Source of the DNA: Corythucha ciliata
Taxonomy: Eukaryota; Arthropoda; Insecta; Hemiptera; Tingidae
Assembly (NCBI GenBank): GCA_038030265.1
Contig: CM075938.1
Location: 24,219,009 to 24,283,008 of the forward strand
Length of the DNA: 64,000 nt
Direction of reading: 5' to 3'
Both the position numbers and the translations under genes were made by a program. This document shows, one piece after another, positions 59,221 to 64,000 of the stretch. Each line of letters opens with the position of its first letter. Position 1 is the first letter of the stretch. The notes below the pieces were generated by a model. The model saw nothing but the letters and a program-made list of their open reading frames with translations. It did not search any database and had not been told where the DNA came from.

Positions 59221-59528
59221 ACAATTTATAATTCCATTGTGGCTTGGAGGGACTCATAAACAGCGGTCAAATAAAATCAAAGTGAATTGATCGGGTGAAT
59301 CCGCGTATCTCGTGGGAAATTCGAAAAACGAAACAGGTTTTCGATCAGACGAGCTCGAATGGGTTCCCTCTTCCCTCCCCTGAAGCCGCCGTGTTTTGCC
59401 CGGGCTGCCCTTGTTTGTAAGCCAATGTGCAAAGAATGAAAGTATTTGCTCAATATTGACACGAGTGTCGCCACGGTTTAAAATAGAATTTGGTGTGAGG
59501 AACTTAAAAGTACCATATTTTTCTCTAA

Positions 59529-59755
59529 AGGTCAATACAGACTACTCGGACGTGACGTGGGGACACGCATTTCCACGTGTGATACAAAATTCCAGAAAAG
59601 GCTTTTATTTATTTACGTTCACATTGCTCGGACACGCATCATCCCACGTCACGTCACAGCAATGGGAACACACACAAACATGCATTTTCTGGAATTTTGT
59701 ATCGCACGTGGGAATGCGTGTTCCCACGTCACGTCCGCGTAGTCTGTATTGACCT
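59529..59755. mobile_element. MITE with ~75-bp inverted repeats, TAA target (Tourist/Harbinger-like)
   Basis: Both ends begin AGGTCAATACAGACTAC and stay complementary for about 75 bp (GGACGTGACGTGGG, ACACGCATT, CCACGTG, GATACAAAATTCCAGAAAA). TAA flanks both sides (59526-59528 and 59756-59758), the 3-bp TWA target expected for Harbinger-derived MITEs. 227 bp, little mutated, so relatively young. Confidence 0.9.
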
Positions 59756-62700
59756 TAACGCTAAACGTTTGCGTTGACAAAATTCTCATCGTCTGTTAAA
59801 ATTCAGCTGTCTCCAAACTTGTCAGCTAGTACATTTTTGTAATACTCGAGTTACAGAATACAGTGGAGCCTGAATGCACTGAACTGCTGAAGAAGTAAAC
59901 AATTATCCAATCAATGCAAATAGAATTTTTCGCACTCCCTTTGGGCGAGTGAGGGCGATCCCTTTTGCTGCGAGAACTTTCACTTAAACAATTGCTGATC
60001 TTTTCTTTTTCCGTAAAATCCTTGCCAGCTGCACACGATTTTGAAACACCATCACTTTGGAGGCTCTTAAAAAGGCGGCCGCTCCATCCTATTCTTGAAC
60101 AACCAAAATAGCCTCATTGACATCCTGACCGACATCTGCGGGAGGCTGCACCACCGGGCTTCTAATAATTAGGTTACTTGGTGAATGGGAACGAGGGTGA
60201 TCCGTGTGCGAATTTTAAACCGCCTAATGAGCTTGTCTCCCTCCACTCTATCTTTTTTCCCCCTAACTTTAGTAGACAAAAAAGAGACGAGAAAGGCTAA
60301 GGTTTCAAGGCGCCAATAAAATATTATAACTCTTGGAAGCATTCTTTTTTGTTCTGTTGTATGGAGATTTTCGTGTTATAAAACAAAACAAAGGCGGTTT
60401 AAACATAGTTTCACAGCTACAAAATGATCAGAGCAGAGGTGGTATGGGTAACAATTTCTAATAAAAGGGAAGTTGCCAACTTCTGTGTTTGCATGAACCC
60501 ACTTGGCAACTTCTGTTTCTACACTTATTTCTTTCCTTTATGCAACTAAAATTTCTTTTGTTTACAAAATTGCCTAAAATAAGGGGGGAGTTGGCTAATT
60601 GTAATTTTTTGTCGAAAGAGAAGAGCAATGGACTGGATTTCCCCCTTCCACCCCAGAGCTTGGTCAGCTCTCCTGTGGGGTGGTCGTTGAACTCGGATTT
60701 TTATAAAGTTTATGGGGTACTCGAATAATACAATTTGTTTTATTAGCCAACGCAAGCAAAAATTTTAGACCTGGATCAACAAGTAAAGAAGGAGGACTTT
60801 ATTTCCCAACAAACAAAATATAAATAACTTTCTAGTTTTCACCAGAGATCGTTGCCCTCTGTCTGAAACTCCCCCACTTCTTTTAACCCTTTACCTACGA
60901 ATGGAACAAAAGTAAGAGTTCTTATTATACTTACTGAGCCCCCTCCCTCTGTAGAAAAAAATTGGTGGTGCTAGTCCTGAATGGCGATTTTTTTTTTTCC
61001 TCACGAGTTCACGTCTATATTCGTTGCCGTTCGTCAATTGGCAAAGAGAGATGGAGAAATGCGGAAACTTCGGTGATCCCCTTTCTTTCAACATCGAAAG
61101 CAACCCCACCCCCGCCACCACGAGACGCCTCTCACCTGGTTGGCAAAAAACAAAAAAAACTTTCTACATCACAAGCGACAGAAGAGTTATGTGACTCCTC
61201 TTTTTAAATGGCCTCCTTGCTGCAACACCAACGACCATTGGAAAGAGTTCAACGAACCTTTGTTGTTATAATAGCGAGGAAATAATAGTGGCACGATTTG
61301 AAAGTTATTCGCAGCATTCAAATTCGACCTGGGTAATATTTTGGGAAACGCGGACTCGGGATTGTTAGAAATTGATCATGAAATTGCTGTCAGTTCAAGA
61401 CCTCAAGTTAAGTTCTGTTAGAACGAGTCATCTGGTTTTGAAGATTTTTAAGGAATGTCTCTGAATACGGCCCTATATGTCTTGTTTCCTTCATAAGGAC
61501 CAAGTAGACTGGCTCCCAAGGAGGGACAATCTACGGGTTAAGATTGTTTTCAATGAGTCAATCCTTTCGTAATAGGTATTTATAGTGCATTTCCAAAATT
61601 GATGTGATTACAACAAAGAATGAGTACTCCAACAAATAACTTTTGGAGCATTTTCGTTTCTAATTATAGTCACGTGAGAAGGGCACAGGTGGATGAAGAG
61701 ATGCATAAGTGGACCTACCCCACTGAGAATGTGGCTGTGGAACCCTCTGGTCGGACGGGTTCTAGCTAGTCGACTTGTAGTTGTTTTTTTTGTAACGAAG
61801 GGGACGCTGACCCGTCGCCCCTTTCAGGATAATCTTATCAACATTTTTTTTAATGGTTAAAGTGGTACATATACCAAACAGTGAGGGCAACAGAATGAGA
61901 TCAGCTGGCATCTACCCTTTTTTCAAAAACCTATTCTACGGATTTTTAATTCGTGGGAGTTTGGAATTGTTGGCTCCCTTCTCCCTTCTTGTTGCCTCCG
62001 TCAAGAATAAGTAACGAACTTTCTTTTGTGAGGCATTTTCTCTTAAGGGACTTTAAAACCGATGCCCTTCAATTCTTCAAAAAGCCCTACGCCTCCACCT
62101 TTTCCAACCGTTGTAAGTTGTATAGTCTTTGTAGAAACGACCGTTGGGAAAGATGCAACAATACACCAGGGCTTTTCCACTTTCAGCTTCTCTCTTTTTT
62201 TGTTGTTACGCTCGATTCTGTATTCAAACAATACGATGCACCTGGGCTGGATGTCACATAAAAGATTTTTGTGAAAAACTCCTATACAGTCTTCGAAAAA
62301 TTGTAGGCGTACGTTGGAAACGGAAACAAATTCTATTCTCAAAACTTAACCCTGACCCCCTCGCACTCTTCACCATCTTAAAAAAAGGGCTGAAAAATCT
62401 GACCGTTAAAGGACTCATCCCGTATCCTAACACCTGCGTATTCTGTACAGCTGTCTCACCTGCCCTTAACGAACATCTGTGCGGACGACAAAGTACGCGC
62501 CAAAATAACGTTCAAATGCTGGAATTTTTTTTTTAATCTTAATTGTTACGAAACGAAAAAGAGCGAGCTTTTTTTTTCGCGTTGGTGTGAACCAAATCAG
62601 GTGCAAATGTTACACAGTTAGGGTTGCCGAACTCTTTTTTTTTTTTTTTTCTGTTTACTCCACTAAAGAAAGCCAGTTACACTGGTAAAGGGGTGGAGGA

Positions 62701-64000
62701 GGCATTATTGCTTCAACTATTGGGCACATCTTTCATAATCAAAAGTGGACTTATACAAGCACCTCGTTTAAAAAAGAAAAGAAAACCAGGAGAATTGAGA
62801 GTTCGCCGACCTGTAAGGAAGTGAACTTGGGAATTCTGGGAGGGCTAGAATCTGTAAGAGAGAGATCACGAGTCCCAGTACAGATGGGGGGGGGGGAGCG
62901 CACGATGAAAAAGAGGGAATAGAGGTGCCCCACCCGGATTCGCGAAGTTCCTTTTGTTATTCTGTTTTAAAAGGCGCTCCCTCTTCTTCGCTTTCTCGCT
63001 GTTTGTAGCTACGCGATACCGCAGAAGAGAGGCTTACGTACGAACGAACGCCGAAGCTCAATGTCCGGGCAGTGAACTCAGAAGAAGAAGGAAAAAAAAA
63101 AAAAAAAAAAAAGCGAGTTCGCTCCGCTCCCTTGACAGTCAGTATGCAGAAAAACAAGGGAGGTGGGTTTTAAATCCCACTTGGAAGAAATAATGTTCGC
63201 GGATTTTCAGCATCAGCATACTAGTCCACTTGGGTGAACATCCTTCAACCGTACTTATTCGTTTGTTTGATACAATAGAGAAACCAAAAAAGATGCTCGT
63301 TGCTTAAGAGGAATCCATGCAGTTTCGAGTAAACCAGGAACATAATACATATAATGATTCCTGCCCCGAGGCCCTGACAAAATAGATCTTTCCCTGCTAT
63401 AAGGAAACCAAGAAATTGTGACAACCTTCACTAGTCTGATTGTGTCAATCACCGTGTCGCAGCACTTGATGGCTTTGACATAATATCATAGTTGGCGCTG
63501 TTGTACACACATGCCACACAAAAAAACGATAAATAGAGGAGAATAAGCCAAATGCGAGTAACTTACTCATCGATTATTTTCTTGGCAGAAACGTTGACTT
63601 GTGACAATGAGATTCAATTTAGCCGGCGTGTTACGATATTTTTGATGTTGCTAACGTGGAATGTCTAATGCTGAAAATAGGCCGGTTCTAGCTTGCGTAC
63701 GATGGCTGCATTAGACAAAAAATGTATTGTTAACGTGGAAAGAACAGTAGACAGTTCAAAAAAATAATTCTTACAATTATTTTCAATTTTTTTTTCACTC
63801 CAGAAGCCTGGATACTATAGTAGAGTGACTGAGGGCAAGAGCCCTTCACAATCTTTGACCCTGAAAAATTGTAGATGAAGCTAAATATGTAGAAATCCTA
63901 ACCCGATAAACAGTCTTTCAACTTTTTTGTTACGCAACTTCCGATTTGCTCACGGTTTTCTTCAACAAATTTTTTAGTTTTATTGTAGGAAGTGAAAAGA

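Larger units (their letters stand above)
56173..64000 (+). other. Tribbles intron 2 (continues past window)
   Basis: Starts GTGAGT and no later tribbles exon is found. It holds a short array (58880-59220), a MITE (59529-59755), half of a GGCCGTATTCAG-family MITE (about 61440-61475), and runs of A/T or G (10 G at 62886-62895; A-run near 63093-63112). Frames of 60-147 codons inside show no recognisable protein. Confidence 0.7.

Overview
The window is an AT-rich stretch of animal, most likely insect, nuclear DNA. The reasons are GT-AG introns, a Tribbles-type pseudokinase gene, an insect-like aquaporin, a nuclear tRNA-Glu, decayed non-LTR retrotransposons, a tRNA-derived SINE and many short inverted-repeat elements. 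I cannot name the species. No operon, phage or CRISPR locus is present.

Genes are few. An aquaporin with three clear introns and a possible fourth lies at about 6.4-7.7 kb (+). tRNA-Glu(UUC) lies at 4755-4826 (+). Two exons of an unrecognised spliced gene lie at 40.5-41.0 kb (-). The 5' part of a tribbles gene starts with a probable 5' UTR exon near 53.4 kb. Its coding exons are 54155-54424 and 55883-56172, and its last intron runs off the right edge. The genes do not look functionally linked.

Most of the rest is repetitive. Arrays of a degenerate unit about 29-31 bp long recur from base 1 to 59 kb in both orientations (about 0-1.4, 8.1-8.9, 13.5-16.3, 16.9, 22.6, 24.4-25.1, 26.4, 28.8-29.7, 34.0-34.4, 43.3-44.5, 46.6-49.0, 49.6-52.9 and 58.9-59.2 kb). 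Sub-families look different at first sight but share a core like GCYAATTTCGYGG and the same period. Several arrays sit inside segments bounded by CAGTGGCG-like ends followed by G-runs, so they may be cargo of non-autonomous DNA transposons. The blocks at 13.5-16.4 kb and 49.6-53.0 kb are copies of one another with a changed internal order.

Other elements are a 1.28-kb palindromic (foldback) element at 34603-35880 with two partial relatives, a non-LTR RNase H fragment (3.0-3.9 kb), a reverse-transcriptase fragment with an internal inversion (33.4-33.7 kb), a second RT fragment (38.8-39.3 kb), a SINE whose empty site is preserved in a paralogous repeat, and about ten MITE-like hairpins. Poly(G)/poly(C) runs of 10-13 bp are frequent.

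All calls come from reading the sequence. Family names rest on motif recognition, and repeat boundaries are approximate.
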